Shown here: positions 21,596-34,104 of the stretch, piece after piece
Layout: each line of letters starts with the position of its first letter
Position numbering within the stretch: the first letter of the stretch is position 1
NCBI GenBank assembly: GCA_029891385.1
Contig: CM057228.1
Location: forward strand, 25,386,809 to 25,450,808
DNA from: Erythroxylum novogranatense
Taxonomy: Eukaryota > Streptophyta > Magnoliopsida > Malpighiales > Erythroxylaceae
Length of the DNA stretch: 64,000 bases
Direction: 5' to 3'
The notes under the pieces: model-generated
Databases searched by the model: none
Told to the model about the DNA's origin: nothing
What the model saw: only the letters and a program-made list of their open reading frames with translations
Position numbers and translations under genes: made by a program

Positions 21596-24500
21596 CCAAT
21601 TCCCCCTTTCCCTTTTTCCTGATTTTCCCATCCAACTTCCAACACTCATAAAACTCAGTACACAATTCAGAAAAATACAAATTATACCTTGTTGGAAAGA
21701 TAAAGAAACCCTCTACAATTCTCAAGAAGACCATAAAAATCAATCTCACCCCTAAGGGTGTCAAAAATCCAATCCAACCTACTGCCCACTCAAAACCTAT
21801 CAAAACAGTGCAATACATTGCAAATTCAGTAACTACTCATTTCCTTAATAAAAAATAACATAATAAATATTCTCAGTAAGTTCACAATGTTAGCTACAAC
21901 TGTCATGAACAACCCAAAATCAAATTCACTTGCTAACTAGGTCAAACAATTCACCAAAGCATCAGCCCTCTTAAAGCAGCCAATCTGGACAGTGATTTTG
22001 CAAACAGTATAACTCCTTGTACAAATGTCGAAAAATTTCATACTTTATACCCATCAAAAGATAAAAACATAGTACTACACTTCTCATGAAGGGCTCAGAA
22101 TCAAATTCCATCATTAACCAATTTAAAACAGTCTTGCAAGTTACTGCCCTGATCTGCAGCCCATGACCTAACTTCAGTCCAATCTTTGAAAAAGTGTAAG
22201 TCCCAATTCTGGTATCTAAAAATAGCATGCTATATACCATTTTCAAGATCATTTCGTCCTCTACAACTTTTCAGAAGGTTACTCACACCAATTCAGTTCA
22301 CATAAATTGTTAAAATTGCTCCCAAACAGAAAGCCCACAAAATCAACACTGTGACTAGGTTTCTCCAAAAAGCATAAAACTAATCAATAGAAATCAGTTC
22401 ATATCTCCCAATATACAACTCGAAAATTAGCAAGATCAGTGGAAATGGAAAGCTAACTCAATATGCTACAACTTTCATGAAGACCATTTTCCCAAATTCC
22501 ATCTCAATTAATTTAGAAAAATCAACAAAGTAATCAGGTCATATATGCGGGTACTGTTCACAGACCCTACAAACAGAAACTTCCCATGCAAAAATTCACC
22601 CTTCTAACTTTACAATTTAACAACAACTATTTCACACAAATTTGAAGCCAACATCCCAAAGTTTCATTAGGCACAAACCTCACCTCATTTTCTCACCTAC
22701 ACAATTAGTTATGATCAAAACATTGCAATAGGGTCAAAATGCATTTTCCAGATTTCACATTCAACTTAACTTCTTTCATTTCATCACTTTACCTACATCA
22801 ATATGCATCCCCTTGGACCTCTAATTCAGCCCTAAGATCACCTAAACACTCTCTTGCATCAATGGCCAAGAGTTGGCAGCACACAATACACATAACATTA
22901 AACCCTAGGCTTTATGACATTAATGCACATAAATCACAATAAAAGCTTCTATCAACTAAATAAAAGAACATGAACTAGAATTCTCACCTAAACAACCTCC
23001 AAGCTTCAACTCTTAAATCTTTCCAAGCTTCAAGTTTTAAGTTTCCCAAATCTTCAAACAAAAACACCAACCTCTACTTTACCTCCCCACCTTCGACCAC
23101 CACAATCATCATAATGTCAAAGTTCAAGTTGATCTTAAGTGTGACTAAAGGAAAAGCAAGTAATTATGGAGGAAGAACAAGGCCAACGAAACATGGAGGA
23201 GGAGGAAGTTTCGGTTGAAAGGAGCAAGTGATAGCTTCCATGTGATTTCTTTAAAAGTTGCCAAGAGAGGGTCGTGGGAGACAACACTTAAAAACACCTT
23301 TTTTTCAAGCTTTCTTAGAAAGTCACGTGGATGCTCTCCCAATTTAGAATGAATGGATAATCATCAATGAAAAGCACTAAAGCTATGGATGAGAGAAAGG
23401 CTTTTAATTTTAATAAATGAGTTTTAAGCCTTCCAAGAAGCAAGGTCGTGAATGGAGGAGAAGAAAAAGACAAAATCATTAATTGCTTAAAGACACTTGT
23501 CCCAATATTTATTTCGGTTCTAAATTCTACTCCAATTTCTCGTCAAACTTCAATGGACATCATATCTCTAATTTTCTTGTGCCATTGGCCAGTCATTTTC
23601 GATACCGAAAATTCACTCAGTCAGCCAATTGGGAATTTTTCGGTCCGAGAATTTCCGGAAATTTTCCTGAATCATTTTTTGAAAATTACCTAAATTGCCC
23701 AAAATTGTAAAACATATAACAGTCCACTCCCAATAATTTTTCGAACACGAAAACCACATTTTCCACAACAAAAACACATTTAAGCCATTTATCGGCGATT
23801 TTGCCGGTCCAGGAATTTTCTCCGGATAGTTCCAGAAAAATTCTCATAAATCCCTAAAAATGTAAAACACTCAATGGCGCACTCCAAATAATTTTTCAAA
23901 TACAATTATCCCATAAATTTCACAAAGAATCTCAATTAGACACTTATGCCGGAAATGTCATGAATGCATGTATACCATGTGCATGTGCAAAACAATCATC
24001 AGTTATAGAAGCTATATAATGTACGTTCATGCCGAATTATAATTCAATACTCCTAACTCATCCCAATTTACTAAAATACCCTTCCCATCGATGATGGGAT
24101 GTTACACACAGCTTGAGGAGACCACTCAGTGACACCATTAGAGGGAGACCCGAAAACTCATTCATTTTATGTTCTATTATTTAATCTCTCCTAATGTTGT
24201 TTGCTGAGCATAATTTCTGTAGTATTCATCCTATCATGACTGAGTAGTTTCCTTAAAGCTTCAAGGTTGGGCTGAAGCTTTTAGCTAATTTTAAGGATTA
24301 AATTTCGGTTGATTTATGAGTGTGGATTTATAAGTTTGATTTTTCTGTTTTGATATTAATTCTGCTGGTATTGTGTTTGGCCAACCACTACTAAGCCTTA
24401 GTTGTTAATTGAAGGACCGATAGGTGAAAATTAATAACGGAACTCCAAAACAGGGAACTTATAAATTTCAGATTTAGACATAAACTGAATTTATGAGAGA

Positions 24501-25011
24501 AAACCAAGTTAGCAAAGAACTTAATGGGTTATGCTTGATTGCTAGTTTACGATAGTAAATTAGGATTATTGCGTAATACTCCTTTGATACCTTGAAAAAG
24601 GATCTAAGAAACTCTAGGCTCAACCTTCTATCAACCAAAATTCGCCTCATAAATTGACCAAGGTAAAGTCCATAGAAAGCGCTAAAAGTGAACCCATCCT
24701 TGAAGCTTACCACATTCCATTCGAATTAACGCCTAGAAATATTCGCAAATTTTCGTTAGCTTGATTTTGTTATTTTTGCCAGTTAATTTTCTTATTTTAT
24801 TTCCCCATTTTTACACAATCGCCATCGGTTTTATCTATTTATTTATTTTGATAGTTAAATTTACTTTTATTTAATTTCCCAATCCTACCCAATCGCTTAG
24901 TCCAATTAATAGAGTGATCCAAGCCTGGTACTTACACAATTACTCCCTGTGGGACGATATTATACTGTACTACTTGAGATCAGTGAACTTGCGAAACCAC
25001 ATCAAGTATCT

Positions 25012-25029
25012 TGGCGCCGTTGCTGGGGA
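25012..25029 (+). other. Athila primer binding site
   Basis: TGGCGCCGTTGCTGGGGA, seven bases after the 5' LTR end at 25004. This is the site complementary to the 3' end of tRNA-Asp used by Athila elements, with one C-to-T difference from the usual form. Confidence 0.85.
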
Positions 25030-25589
25030 GTAATCCCTGAGTAATATTAGGCGACTGATTGTTTGGTTAAATTGGATATTAAAAAAAAATTCTTGTGTTT
25101 TGTGTTAATAAATTTTGTTAAAATTGATTTGTGTTTTCTTTTATTTTATTTTTTCTCTTTACTGTCTATTTTTTTTTTATTATTTTGCATTTTCTGCACC
25201 TTGCATTTGATTTTGCTTTGTGTTTTGTTTTAGTCTATGCGAAGGGTCGTTAGTCTTTGAAGAATTATTATCGATTCTGAAATCGAGAAGGCGGCTAAGG
25301 CATTAAGGAAGGAAGCAAAAGCTAGAAAAGCACGCAAGAGCGTCTAACATACGGTTGTGCGGAGCGACAGATCGAACCCGAATTTACTACAACTTTTCCA
25401 CGGAAGAAGCGGTCGAGTCGGACATGGCGAACAAAATCGAGAACGATCTTGGGATCATGCGGTCCCGATTTTGGGGAATTTCGCCAAGCATTACAAGACC
25501 TCTGTCTGGCGAATAATTTTGAGTTGAAACCTGGCCTTGTACAAATGGTGCAACAGAATCAGTTCGGAGGCCACCCAACAGAAAACCCG

Positions 25590-28500
25590 TGTTGGAACCC
25601 CTCCCTGGTGTGACACGTGTCCGACGTCCTGCATGACGTCTGGACGCACATCTCACGAGGGAGCGATTCCTCACCACTAATTAAACCTCAAATCGAAATT
25701 AAGTTCACGATATCCGAATAAACCTTGATAAATTTACCCTAATTATCCTCTAATAAAATATGATCTGCTTAGGGCCCATAATTACTCCTATGCCTAAGCT
25801 AATATGAAATTCCATGCCTCTAGGTCAAATGAAAACAGAAAACGTCTCGAAAATCCGAATTTCGAAGATTTAGTGTCTATCAAAAACTAATTAGAAACGC
25901 TATACCTTTCGAAGAGGATGTTAAAAAACAAAGTCATCTATAAGTTGCTTTAAAGGTTTATTCCAAACTTAACTGCTCCTACATCATACCAAAATTGAAA
26001 AGTTACAGCTTTTGATATAAAAGAATCGAAAATGTCTTATATGCCATCATCGGAAAGATTCAAAGATGTTTTACAACCTTCATGAAGAAAACGAAAGGCA
26101 TATCGATCATCAAAAGAAGTAGAAACTTGATTAAAGATATTGTCTAGCTAATTACCATATGAATAGTAAAAATGACCAAATGAATAGTAATCAGAAATTT
26201 TCAAATGCCTATAACTTTTTCATCCTAAGTCGGAAATTAACCCATTTTATACCGTTTTAGAGATCTTGACAAGCTCTACAAACCTTAAGAAATACCTCTC
26301 ACTCAAATTCCTACTCTAGCATGCTCTAAAAGCCAAAGCAAGGTGGCTGCCCATTTTTAAAAAATGGACAGCACCTCCCCTAAAAATGCTCTAGCCAAAA
26401 TCTTCAATTCAACCTAACTTCCACCTACACAAAAAGCACTTCTATCATCCAATTTTACACAAACATCCAACTACAATTGTCCCAAACACCAATTCAAAAG
26501 GCAACAACGCAATCGTAGACATTCTAACCTAACTCCTAAACATCAACCCATTTCCAAATCATAAAGAAACTACAAGCTCATGCTTGCTTTTACAAACATA
26601 CAACCATACATGCTTAAACATATACAATATACAATGGAAACTTCAAAACCTTTAATATTTACATGAAATAAGCAAATACAATGCTTTAAAGAGCATTTCA
26701 GCCCGAATACAAAAATTCCAAAGAAAGTTTTCAAAATCCAATCTTGGTCTAAAATGCTAGCCAAAGCATTGTTTTCAAAAGTATGACTTCAAAAACAAAA
26801 GCATCGGAGTAATGCCTCAATCCCGATGCGACGACCCGGTTTCTTGCTCAATACCTGTGGAGGGAGGAAGGGGGGTGAGCACGACGGCTCCGTGGGTAAC
26901 AGGTTAATAGTCAAGCATAAGCTAAAGCATGCATCAACAATTAAATTTCAAATCAATATTCAACAACTTCAGTTTCTAATACAATAAAACATTTACAACA
27001 AAATCAACGAATGTCATATAATAACACAAAATCACATATCAGATGGTTTGAGTGATCCTAACAAGACGTACTACACATGTCCGACAAGCAACCATGTGTG
27101 GCCAGTGAATGAGGGGAGTCCGATTGAACTCCTATGCCCTTAAGCAAGGCAAAGGGAGAAGTCTAATAGACAAGTGCGCACTTGCTAACAGAGGGGATCA
27201 CTACAAACCCAAGTAATCATGCAATTTCACCTTAGGCATTCATCCAAAATCACATATTCAAATCTTTTCACTTTCAATCAATTTTCCAAACATTACACTA
27301 TTCATAAAGATTGGCCACAATTGGCCATTACAACAATTCACTTTCACATAATCTTGACAAACAATTTATACATAGTTACACAATGTATTTACATAAAAGG
27401 CACATAATACATATTTACGCTATCACAAACAATAATGCATTCAAAATTTGAAAGTCATAGGAAACCATTCAAGAGACATTTAAGTAGCTCATTACTCAAT
27501 TATTAAAAAGTTACCCACCTTGACTTCTTTGGCTTAGAAATTGATTAACTTGCCCCAATTGATTATCTTGACTCTCCTCAATCTCCAAACGCCTTAAATG
27601 ACCTTAATCAAACCATAACAAGTCTAATTAATCACAAAGCACAATGCTGGAATTTTTCAAAAATGTCGAAACTTGAATTTAAACCTACCGAACCTTACCT
27701 ACACCTTTCCTATACCTTTCCTATGCTATATTAACTAAAACCTCTCTCAATTGATTCCATTATTTTCGAAAATTCTCAACCCTAGAGCCATCCATGCATG
27801 CTGATTTTTTTTCACTAAGCTTCCCTAACTTTTCTTCTTTCATTTTTCCTTCACAACACACTCTCCAAACCACCATTAGACAAACCCTAACAATAAAGCC
27901 ATGAAATTTCAACTTCTTCTTCCCCTAGGACACCCACGACATCACCCTACTAGTTTCTAATGATAAGAAACTCTTTCCTTTCTCATTCTTTCTCTAAAAC
28001 CTCTTCCAATCATCCATTTAAAGCATGAAAAACAAAACTCTAACAAGTCAATTCATAAATTTCGAAAACCCTAATCCATACAATCTGATTTTTCTCCTCT
28101 CCTCCAACAACAAATCCTTCTAATCACTCTTCTAGTCACCAATATGAAACAAGAAAGATAAAATCCTAACAATATAACCAAGAAATTCGAATTTCTCTTA
28201 CCTTGTAGTGACCTACGAAATCTTCTTTTGCTTATAAAGATGGAGAACCTCTTTCTTTGTCCTTCCTTCTTACATAAAACACATGAACCAACCTTCTTAA
28301 AGCTTGAAAACCTTGAAAACCTACCTTCTTCTTCTTCTTACTTGATGGCCGAACCTCTCCCTTCTATTTCTCTTCAAAATTTTCGAAACCTTCTCACTCT
28401 CCTCCTCTCTTGATGTGTTTCGGATGGTGCTAAACAAATGACCTAGGTTTCTCTCTTCCTCTTTTATTTCCTAAGCAAAAACGACCTCACTTCACTAAAG

Positions 28501-28952
28501 CCTCCCTCCCATGCATTTTCGTTAGCCCTTTTTTTTTAAGCCTTAGGAAACTTCCTACATTAACCTAACCCTAAACTTAAAACCTAAGCCCAAAAGTCCA
28601 ACTTTTCCTCCTTCTAACTTAAACTTTCCCAAAATTTCATCTTTCCTTCCAACCATTTAATAATTTCGTGGGCTCCCACTTAAAAGCCCACTTGCTTCCT
28701 TTCTTTTTCATTTACTTCACCTTAAAAACCCTAGCCCACTTATTTACTTTCCCCATCATTTAAATAACATTCCAAAGGCCTAAAAGCCCACTCTAATAAC
28801 CTCAAGCCTTAAAACCTTATAACAAATAGGACTTAATAATCTAAACCTCCAAATAATTAAAACCCTAAAGTAATACTAACCAAAAGACAATACAAATTGC
28901 AAACAATTTAAACAAACCTATTTAATAAGGAAAAAGGGATCGGGGTCTAACA
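25590..28952 (-). mobile_element. Solo LTR, group II (3.4 kb), in Athila gag
   Basis: On the minus strand it runs TGTTAGACCCCGATCCC..GGGGTTCCAACA and is flanked by ACCCG (25585-25589, 28953-28957). No internal coding sequence, primer site or second LTR is seen. It shares the block GTTACCCACG(G)AG..GCTCACCCC just before a putative acceptor with the Tekay-type LTR at 51806 and the LTR at ~42.85-45.6 kb, so it belongs to a related gypsy family. The end near 25610-25640 carries ACACGTGT and GACGTC palindromes. Confidence 0.85.
26855..27518 (-). other. Putative LTR intron (group II)
   Basis: Minus strand: donor AAG|GTGGGTAAC at 27518 and acceptor CTTCCTCCCTCCACAG ending at 26855 (664 nt). The pyrimidine-rich tract and CAG|GTATT(C)GAGCA are repeated in the LTR at 42.85-45.6 kb (donor 44984, acceptor 43978). 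Splicing is inferred. Confidence 0.45.
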
Positions 28953-29865
28953 ACCCGCATGTCCACTTGCAACAAATTTTGGAGATTTGTGAAATGTTGA
29001 AACAGAACGGGGTACCTGAGGATGCAATAAGGCTTCGATTGTTTCCTTTTTCTATGAGAGATCGAGCTAAGGATTGGCTCCATTCATTACCACCCGGTTC
29101 GATAAATAATTGGCAAGAATTGTCCAAAGCTTTTATGTCTCAGTATTTTCCACTCGGAAAGACGGCAAAACTCAGAAGTGAACTGACCTCATTTCAGCCC
29201 AAAGAAGATGAGTCGTTGTATGAAGCATGAGAATGGTACAAGGAGCTTCAACGTAAATGTCCACATCATGGTGTCCCGAAGTGGATGATTGTGCAGATAT
29301 TCTACAACGGAGTTTCTCCGGTTATGCGAAGTGCAATAGATGCTGCAACTGGTGGTGATCTAATGGACAAGAATGAAGATGAGGCATTTATGTTATTGGA
29401 GAAAATTGCCTACAACAACTACCAGTGGAATAATGACCGGAAGGAGGTTAAGTAAGAAGGGAAGAAACCTCAAGAAGTCTTCGAATTGGACGCCTTTACC
29501 TTGTTAAATTCGAAATTTGAAGCTCTTTCGAGGAAAGTGGATAAGTTTGCTGCAGCTACTGTGAGTAATGTGAATGCCTTACAGGATCAGAATTTTGGGT
29601 CGAATATGGGAACAGAATTTCAGAACATTGGGCAAGAATTTGGGGCTAAACATATGAATTTTGTGGCAAATTATGGGCAGAAGAACCAAGGTGGAGCTTT
29701 CGCAAACACTTATAACCCTGAATGGCGAAACCACCCAAATTTTTCCTGGTCTCAACAACCCAAGCCACCCAAAATTTCCCTAACCAAACCCTTTACTCAC
29801 AAAATTAACCACATTACTAATAGACCCAGCAATAACAAAACCGTGGACCCCCAGGTTTCCCAAGC

Positions 29866-32055
29866 TTGAGACAACAAGCCCAGCCACCTGAACCTAAGTC
29901 TAACCTTGAATCGATGATGGAAACCTTTATGCAGAAGCAAGGAGACTTAATCCAGCAACTTACTACCCGAATGGACCAACTGACAGTCCATAATAAGATG
30001 CTTGAGACTCAGATTGCGCAACAAGCTGCATCATTAAGGCTAGACAAGGGTAAGCTACCAGCACAATCAGAGGCTCCTAAGGAAACCAAGGCAGTGGTAC
30101 TAAGGAGTGGAAAGGTTTTGGAACCTATGGTGCAGAAGAACAAAGCTGAAAAGGAATCCGAAGGAACAGACCAGGATGCACAACCTATGCAATCCGATGC
30201 ACAGCCTGTGCAACAATCACCTGAGCTGGAAAAATACATACCGCCACCACCATATAAGCCACCAATCCCATTCCCTCAGAGATTTCATAGAGCTAAGCTA
30301 GACCAGCAGTTTGGAAAATTTATTGACATTCTGAAGAAGCTCTATGTCAACATCCCCTTTATAGAAGCCCTTACCCAAATGCCTACTTATGCCAAGTTCT
30401 TAAAGGAAATCTTGTCCAACAAAAGAAGGCTAGAGGAATATGCGACTGTGGCTCTTACAGAGGAATCAAGTTCCATTCTTCAGAACAAACTCCCTCCCAA
30501 GCTTCAAGATCCGGGAAGTTTCTCGATACCCTGCCAAATTGGAACTACAACAATTGGGAGAACATTATGTGATTTGGGGGCAAGTGTGAGCTTATTGCCA
30601 TTATCTATCTGTCAGAAATTAGACATCGGAGAGCTTAAACCGACTACCATATCATTGCAGCTAGCTGACAGGTCCATAAAATTTTCCATTGGGATATTGG
30701 AAAATGTGCTCCTCAAGGTTGGAAGTCTTTTTATCCCGGTAGACTTCGTTGTGCTAGAAATGGAGGAGGACACGAATATACCTATTATACTTGGGAGACC
30801 ATTTTTAGCGACAGCTGGAGCAATCATCGATGTTAAGAATGGAAAAATGACTCTGAGAGTGGGCGAGGAAGAAATTGAGTTTAATTTGGGAAAGGCAATG
30901 AAGGTTATGGATGAAAAGGATTCTTGTTTAAGGGTGGACCTTATTGACACGCTGGTTGGTGCTGAATTCAGAAAATCTCATCCAAATGATTCATTGGAAC
31001 ACTGCTTAGTGAAGGCTGTAACAACAGGGAGTACTACAGAATTTACAGAGAAGGAATCAGAAGTTTTTGAATTTGCACAGATGCTCGATGCACATCCTAT
31101 GCAAAGATCTATGCAACTTGTGCGGGAACTGAAACTATCACCTGATTCGAACAAAGAAGAACCTCCGAATGTGGAATTGAAATCGTTGCCTCCCAACCTC
31201 AGGTATGAATTTTTGGGCCCTAATTCGACCTATCCAGTCATTGTTAATGCTCTTTTAAGCCCTGTGCAGGTTGATAAACTTTTAAGAGTGCTTAGAGAGC
31301 ACAAGCAAGCAATTGGGTACCAAATTTCAGATCTAAAGGGAATCATCCCATCTTTCTGCACACATAGAATTCATCTAGAGGATGATGCAAAACCCATAAT
31401 TGAACATCAAAGGAAGCTGAATCCAAACATGAAGGACGTGATCAAGCAAGAGGTCTTAAAGTTGTTAGCTGCGGGTATTATATACCCCATTTCTGACAGT
31501 AATTGGGTAAGCCCTGTCCATTGTGTGCCCAAGAAGGGTGGTCTAACAGTTATGCAAAAAGGTAACGAATTAATACCAACTAGGACAGTTACGGGATGGC
31601 GGATGTGTATTGATTACAGAAAATTGAACAAGGCCACCCGTAAAGACCATTTCCCTTTGCCATTCATTGACCAAATTTTGGAAAGACTTGCTAAACATGA
31701 TTATTTTTGCTATTTGGATGGTTTCTTTGGTTTCTTTCAAATTCCCATTTACCCTAATGACCAAGAGAGAACTACTTTCACATGCCCCTTTGGTACCTTC
31801 GCTTATCGAAGAATGCCATTTGGGTTGTGTAATGCACCAGCTACGTTTCAACGTTGCATGACAGCAATATTTTCAGATTTTATTGAGGAAATTATGGAAG
31901 TCTTCATGGATGACTTTTCTGTTTATGGACTGACGTTTGATTCTTGTTTATCTAATCTTGCCAAGGTTTTAAGCAGGTGCAAAGAGGTTGATCTAGTGCT
32001 GAATTGGGAGAAGTGCCATTTTATGGTACAAGAAGGGATAGTCCTGGCCACTTAG
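29866..32055 (+). CDS. Athila pol part 1: protease and reverse transcriptase
   Basis: An open frame of 729 codons. Residues 1-150 are a Gln/Lys/Pro-rich linker (including [17 protein letters not shown]). Residues ~215-340 are the aspartic protease, with active-site [11 protein letters not shown] (Asp 236) and [14 protein letters not shown] starts near residue 490 ([10 protein letters not shown]), with [46 protein letters not shown] and the catalytic FMDD (residues 680-683; Asp codons at 31909-31914). The frame is lost at about 32040, where the sequence for the RT thumb continues one frame over. FMDD and DLGAS are usual in Athila. This is the least damaged retroelement gene in the window; one frameshift separates it from RNase H. 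Confidence 0.9.
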   Translation: MRQQAQPPEPKSNLESMMETFMQKQGDLIQQLTTRMDQLTVHNKMLETQIAQQAASLRLDKGKLPAQSEAPKETKAVVLRSGKVLEPMVQKNKAEKESEGTDQDAQPMQSDAQPVQQSPELEKYIPPPPYKPPIPFPQRFHRAKLDQQFGKFIDILKKLYVNIPFIEALTQMPTYAKFLKEILSNKRRLEEYATVALTEESSSILQNKLPPKLQDPGSFSIPCQIGTTTIGRTLCDLGASVSLLPLSICQKLDIGELKPTTISLQLADRSIKFSIGILENVLLKVGSLFIPVDFVVLEMEEDTNIPIILGRPFLATAGAIIDVKNGKMTLRVGEEEIEFNLGKAMKVMDEKDSCLRVDLIDTLVGAEFRKSHPNDSLEHCLVKAVTTGSTTEFTEKESEVFEFAQMLDAHPMQRSMQLVRELKLSPDSNKEEPPNVELKSLPPNLRYEFLGPNSTYPVIVNALLSPVQVDKLLRVLREHKQAIGYQISDLKGIIPSFCTHRIHLEDDAKPIIEHQRKLNPNMKDVIKQEVLKLLAAGIIYPISDSNWVSPVHCVPKKGGLTVMQKGNELIPTRTVTGWRMCIDYRKLNKATRKDHFPLPFIDQILERLAKHDYFCYLDGFFGFFQIPIYPNDQERTTFTCPFGTFAYRRMPFGLCNAPATFQRCMTAIFSDFIEEIMEVFMDDFSVYGLTFDSCLSNLAKVLSRCKEVDLVLNWEKCHFMVQEGIVLAT

Positions 32056-32735
32056 TCTCCAATCGTGGAATAGAAGTGGATAAGGCTAAAACTGAAGTGA
32101 TAGCGAATCTGCCTCCACCGACTTCAGTCAAGGAGATCAGAAGTTTCTTGGGACATGCAGGCTTTTATAGGCGCTTCATTAAGGATTTTTCTCATGTAGC
32201 AAAGCCTTTGAGCAATTTGTTGAGTAATGATGTGCCATTCAATTTCGACCAATCTTGTATTGATGCATTTTGCAGAATTAAGCGAGCCTTGACCTCGCCA
32301 CCTATTCTTCAACCCCCGGATTGGTCCCTACCCTTTGAAATCATGTGTGATGCTTCAGATTATGCCGTGGGAGCTGTTTTACACCAAAGAAGGAACAAAG
32401 TGGCCCATGTGATCTATTATGTGAGCAAGACGTTGGATGATGCCCAAATCAACTATGCCACGACTGAAAAGGAGTTGCTAGCTGTAGTCTTTGCAATGGA
32501 TAAATTCAGGTCATATATCGTGGGTTCGAAAGTGATAGTCTACTCAGATCATGCAGCCATCCGCTATCTATTCGCAAAAAAGGAGGCTAAACCAAGGCTT
32601 ATAAGATGGGTCCTTCTCCTTCAAGAATTCGACCTTGAGATTCGTGACAAAAAGGGAGCTGAGAATTGGGTCGCAGATCACCTCTCGAGGCTCACTCTGG
32701 ATCGAAGGAACCCTTCGAGAAGAACCACCGATTAA
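32004..32735 (+). CDS. Athila pol part 2: RT thumb and RNase H
   Basis: Overlaps the end of part 1 in another frame. It reads [40 protein letters not shown] (RT thumb/connection), then RNase [18 protein letters not shown] (catalytic Asp), [16 protein letters not shown] (Glu), VIYSDHA-type [11 protein letters not shown] (Asp) and [12 protein letters not shown]. The frame is lost again near 32690, where the linker to integrase shifts. It is intact for its whole domain, so only two one-base events separate this pol from an open gene up to the integrase. Confidence 0.88.
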   Translation: MGEVPFYGTRRDSPGHLVSNRGIEVDKAKTEVIANLPPPTSVKEIRSFLGHAGFYRRFIKDFSHVAKPLSNLLSNDVPFNFDQSCIDAFCRIKRALTSPPILQPPDWSLPFEIMCDASDYAVGAVLHQRRNKVAHVIYYVSKTLDDAQINYATTEKELLAVVFAMDKFRSYIVGSKVIVYSDHAAIRYLFAKKEAKPRLIRWVLLLQEFDLEIRDKKGAENWVADHLSRLTLDRRNPSRRTTD

Positions 32736-33477
32736 TGACTCCTTCAATGATGAGCATTTGTTACTGCATGCAGATTTACGAGTGTGTTATTCATTACACA
32801 AAATTGCTGCAGTAACATTACAAGTTCCATGGTATGCTGACTATGTGAATTTTCTTGTTTCAGGAGTCTTGCCACCTGAATTTACTTTCCAGCAAAAGAA
32901 GAAGTTCTTTTCAGAGCTCAAGCATTACATATGGGAGGAGCCCTTTCTTTTCAAGCGTTGTGGTGATGGGGTAATCCGAAGATGCTTACCAAGTGAAGAA
33001 GTAGGAGCTGTCCTCAATCACTGCCATGCATCCCCCTATAGAGGCCATTTTAGTTTTGAAAAGACGGCATCGAAAGTTCTCCAAGCCGAATTCCATTGGC
33101 CTACACTTTTCAAGGATGCAAGAACTTTTGTGCAAGCATGTGACAAATGCCAGAGAGCTGGAAATATTTCTCGAAAACATGAGATGCCCCTTAAAGGAAT
33201 TTTGGAGGTTGAACTTTTTGACGTTTGGGGGATAGATTTCATGGGGCCACTACCGTCTTCTCTTGGCAACAAATATATTCTTGTAGGGGTTGACTATGTC
33301 TCCAAATGGGTGGAAGCGATCGTTGCACCAACTTGTGATGCCAAAGTGGTCATTAAATTTCTCAAAAAAAATATTTTCGCTTGTGTCCGCACTCCTGCAA
33401 TTATCGGTGATAGGGGAGTCATTTGTCAACACTCATTCGCCAACCTTTTGAAGAAATATGGGTGTACCACAAGTTAG
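32635..33477 (+). CDS. Athila pol part 3: integrase, N-terminal and core
   Basis: The zinc-binding HHCC region is readable as [20 protein letters not shown].. and [16 protein letters not shown]. The core starts at [20 protein letters not shown] (first Asp), then [13 protein letters not shown]. The second Asp region is altered ([11 protein letters not shown], where SDxGxHF-like sequence is usual). The frame stops at 33477; the third acidic residue is still visible at 33513-33515 (NGQAEISNR) in a different frame. A separate frame carries the C-terminal part. Confidence 0.82.
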   Translation: MRFVTKRELRIGSQITSRGSLWIEGTLREEPPINDSFNDEHLLLHADLRVCYSLHKIAAVTLQVPWYADYVNFLVSGVLPPEFTFQQKKKFFSELKHYIWEEPFLFKRCGDGVIRRCLPSEEVGAVLNHCHASPYRGHFSFEKTASKVLQAEFHWPTLFKDARTFVQACDKCQRAGNISRKHEMPLKGILEVELFDVWGIDFMGPLPSSLGNKYILVGVDYVSKWVEAIVAPTCDAKVVIKFLKKNIFACVRTPAIIGDRGVICQHSFANLLKKYGCTTS

Positions 33478-33576
33478 CATTCGCCTACCACCCTCGGTCT
33501 AATGGGCAAGCTGAAATTTCAAATAGGAGATTAAGAGCATCTTGGAAAAGCTGTAAACACTTGAAAAGATTGGTCT

Positions 33577-34104
33577 TTGAAGTTAGATGATGCTCTCTGG
33601 GCCTATAGAACAGCATACAAGACTCCAATTGGAACTACTCCATTCAGACTAGTGTATGGGAAATCGTGCCACCTTCCAGTCGAGCTAGAACACAAAGCAT
33701 ATTGGGCTATTCAGAAGCTTAATTTGGACTTCAAAGCAGCTAGAGAAAGGCGTTTGCTTCAGTTGAATGAGTTGGAGGAGCTTCGCTTGGATGCTTATGA
33801 GAATGCCCGAATCTACAAGGAAAGAACGAAGAGATGGCATGATCAACATATTATCCAAAGAGAGTTCAAGGAAGGAGATTTGGTCTTGCTATTTAATTCA
33901 CGACTCAAGCTATTTCCTGGGAAGTTGAAGTCGAGGTGGTCGGGACCGTTCAAGATTGTTAAGGTTTATACTCACGGTGCAGTAGAAGTTGAGGATCCCA
34001 AAACTGGAGTATTTAAGGTTAATGGGCAGAGGATAAAGCCTTATGTGGTTGGATTTCTAATAGAAACAGAGGTCGCTCAATCCCTCTCCAACCCTGACCC
34101 TTGA
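33577..34104 (+). CDS. Athila pol part 4: integrase C-terminal part
   Basis: 175 codons: [54 protein letters not shown], then [20 protein letters not shown] and [20 protein letters not shown]. It ends at [10 protein letters not shown] plus about 18 residues. [20 protein letters not shown] is a hallmark of Athila integrase C-termini. About 100 bp before this frame are shifted (33478-33576). No chromodomain follows, consistent with a non-chromovirus. Confidence 0.85.
   Translation: MKLDDALWAYRTAYKTPIGTTPFRLVYGKSCHLPVELEHKAYWAIQKLNLDFKAARERRLLQLNELEELRLDAYENARIYKERTKRWHDQHIIQREFKEGDLVLLFNSRLKLFPGKLKSRWSGPFKIVKVYTHGAVEVEDPKTGVFKVNGQRIKPYVVGFLIETEVAQSLSNPDP

Larger units (their letters stand above)
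19745..24106 (-). mobile_element. Solo LTR, group I (4.4 kb)
   Basis: On the minus strand it starts TGTAACATCCCATCATCGAT and ends GTGGGGTGCTACA, flanked by CACAG (19740-19744, 24107-24111). There is no primer site, polypurine tract or coding region inside, and features shared with the 39640 and 46365 LTRs appear once and in the same order: a GC-rich palindrome module (21460-21580), GAGCGTCGATC and AG|GTGAGT-like donor block (20977), hairpin array (20418-20510), three-way-junction fold (20149-20201), acceptor (20132) and LTR end. This supports a single LTR left by recombination between two LTRs. The parent is probably a Ty3/gypsy element, but no internal region is present to prove it. Confidence 0.85.
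8453..25004 (+). repeat. 5' LTR of Athila element (interrupted twice)
   Basis: LTR sequence is present as 8453-9467, 19044-19744 and 24107-25004 and matches the uninterrupted 3' LTR (35954-38558) base for base apart from scattered changes. The first gap is the Sirevirus-like copia at 9468-19043; the second is a solo LTR at 19745-24106. The middle third is rich in a degenerate GCGTGAACT / AAAGGAGAAAA vocabulary. ORFs in this LTR (for example 8679-9005) are translations of that low-complexity DNA, also present in the other LTR, and are not genes. Confidence 0.92.
25237..29866 (+). pseudogene. Athila gag, interrupted by a solo LTR
   Basis: A start at 25237 (MRRVVSL) is followed by a stop, then by EIEKAAKALRKEAKARKARK and, near 25500-25589, LANNFELKPGLVQMVQQNQF and GGHPTENP. 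A solo LTR (25590-28952) is inserted there; the frame resumes at 28953 with HVHLQQILEICEMLKQNG. Next come the retrotransposon gag core (FPFSMRDRAKDWLHSLPPGS, NWQELSKAFMSQYFP), one in-frame stop at 29228 (..SLYEA*EWYKEL), NGVSPVMRSAIDAATGG and a 3' part (29486-29869) rich in Asn/Gln without a clear zinc knuckle. Stops and the insertion make this copy non-functional. Confidence 0.85.

Noticed and set aside
21447..21818. ORFs through the GC-rich palindromes
   Set aside because: Residues repeat with the palindrome unit on both strands; no start context or homology.
25012..25029. tRNA gene fragment
   Set aside because: Only the primer-complementary 18 bases adjoin the LTR; no cloverleaf follows.
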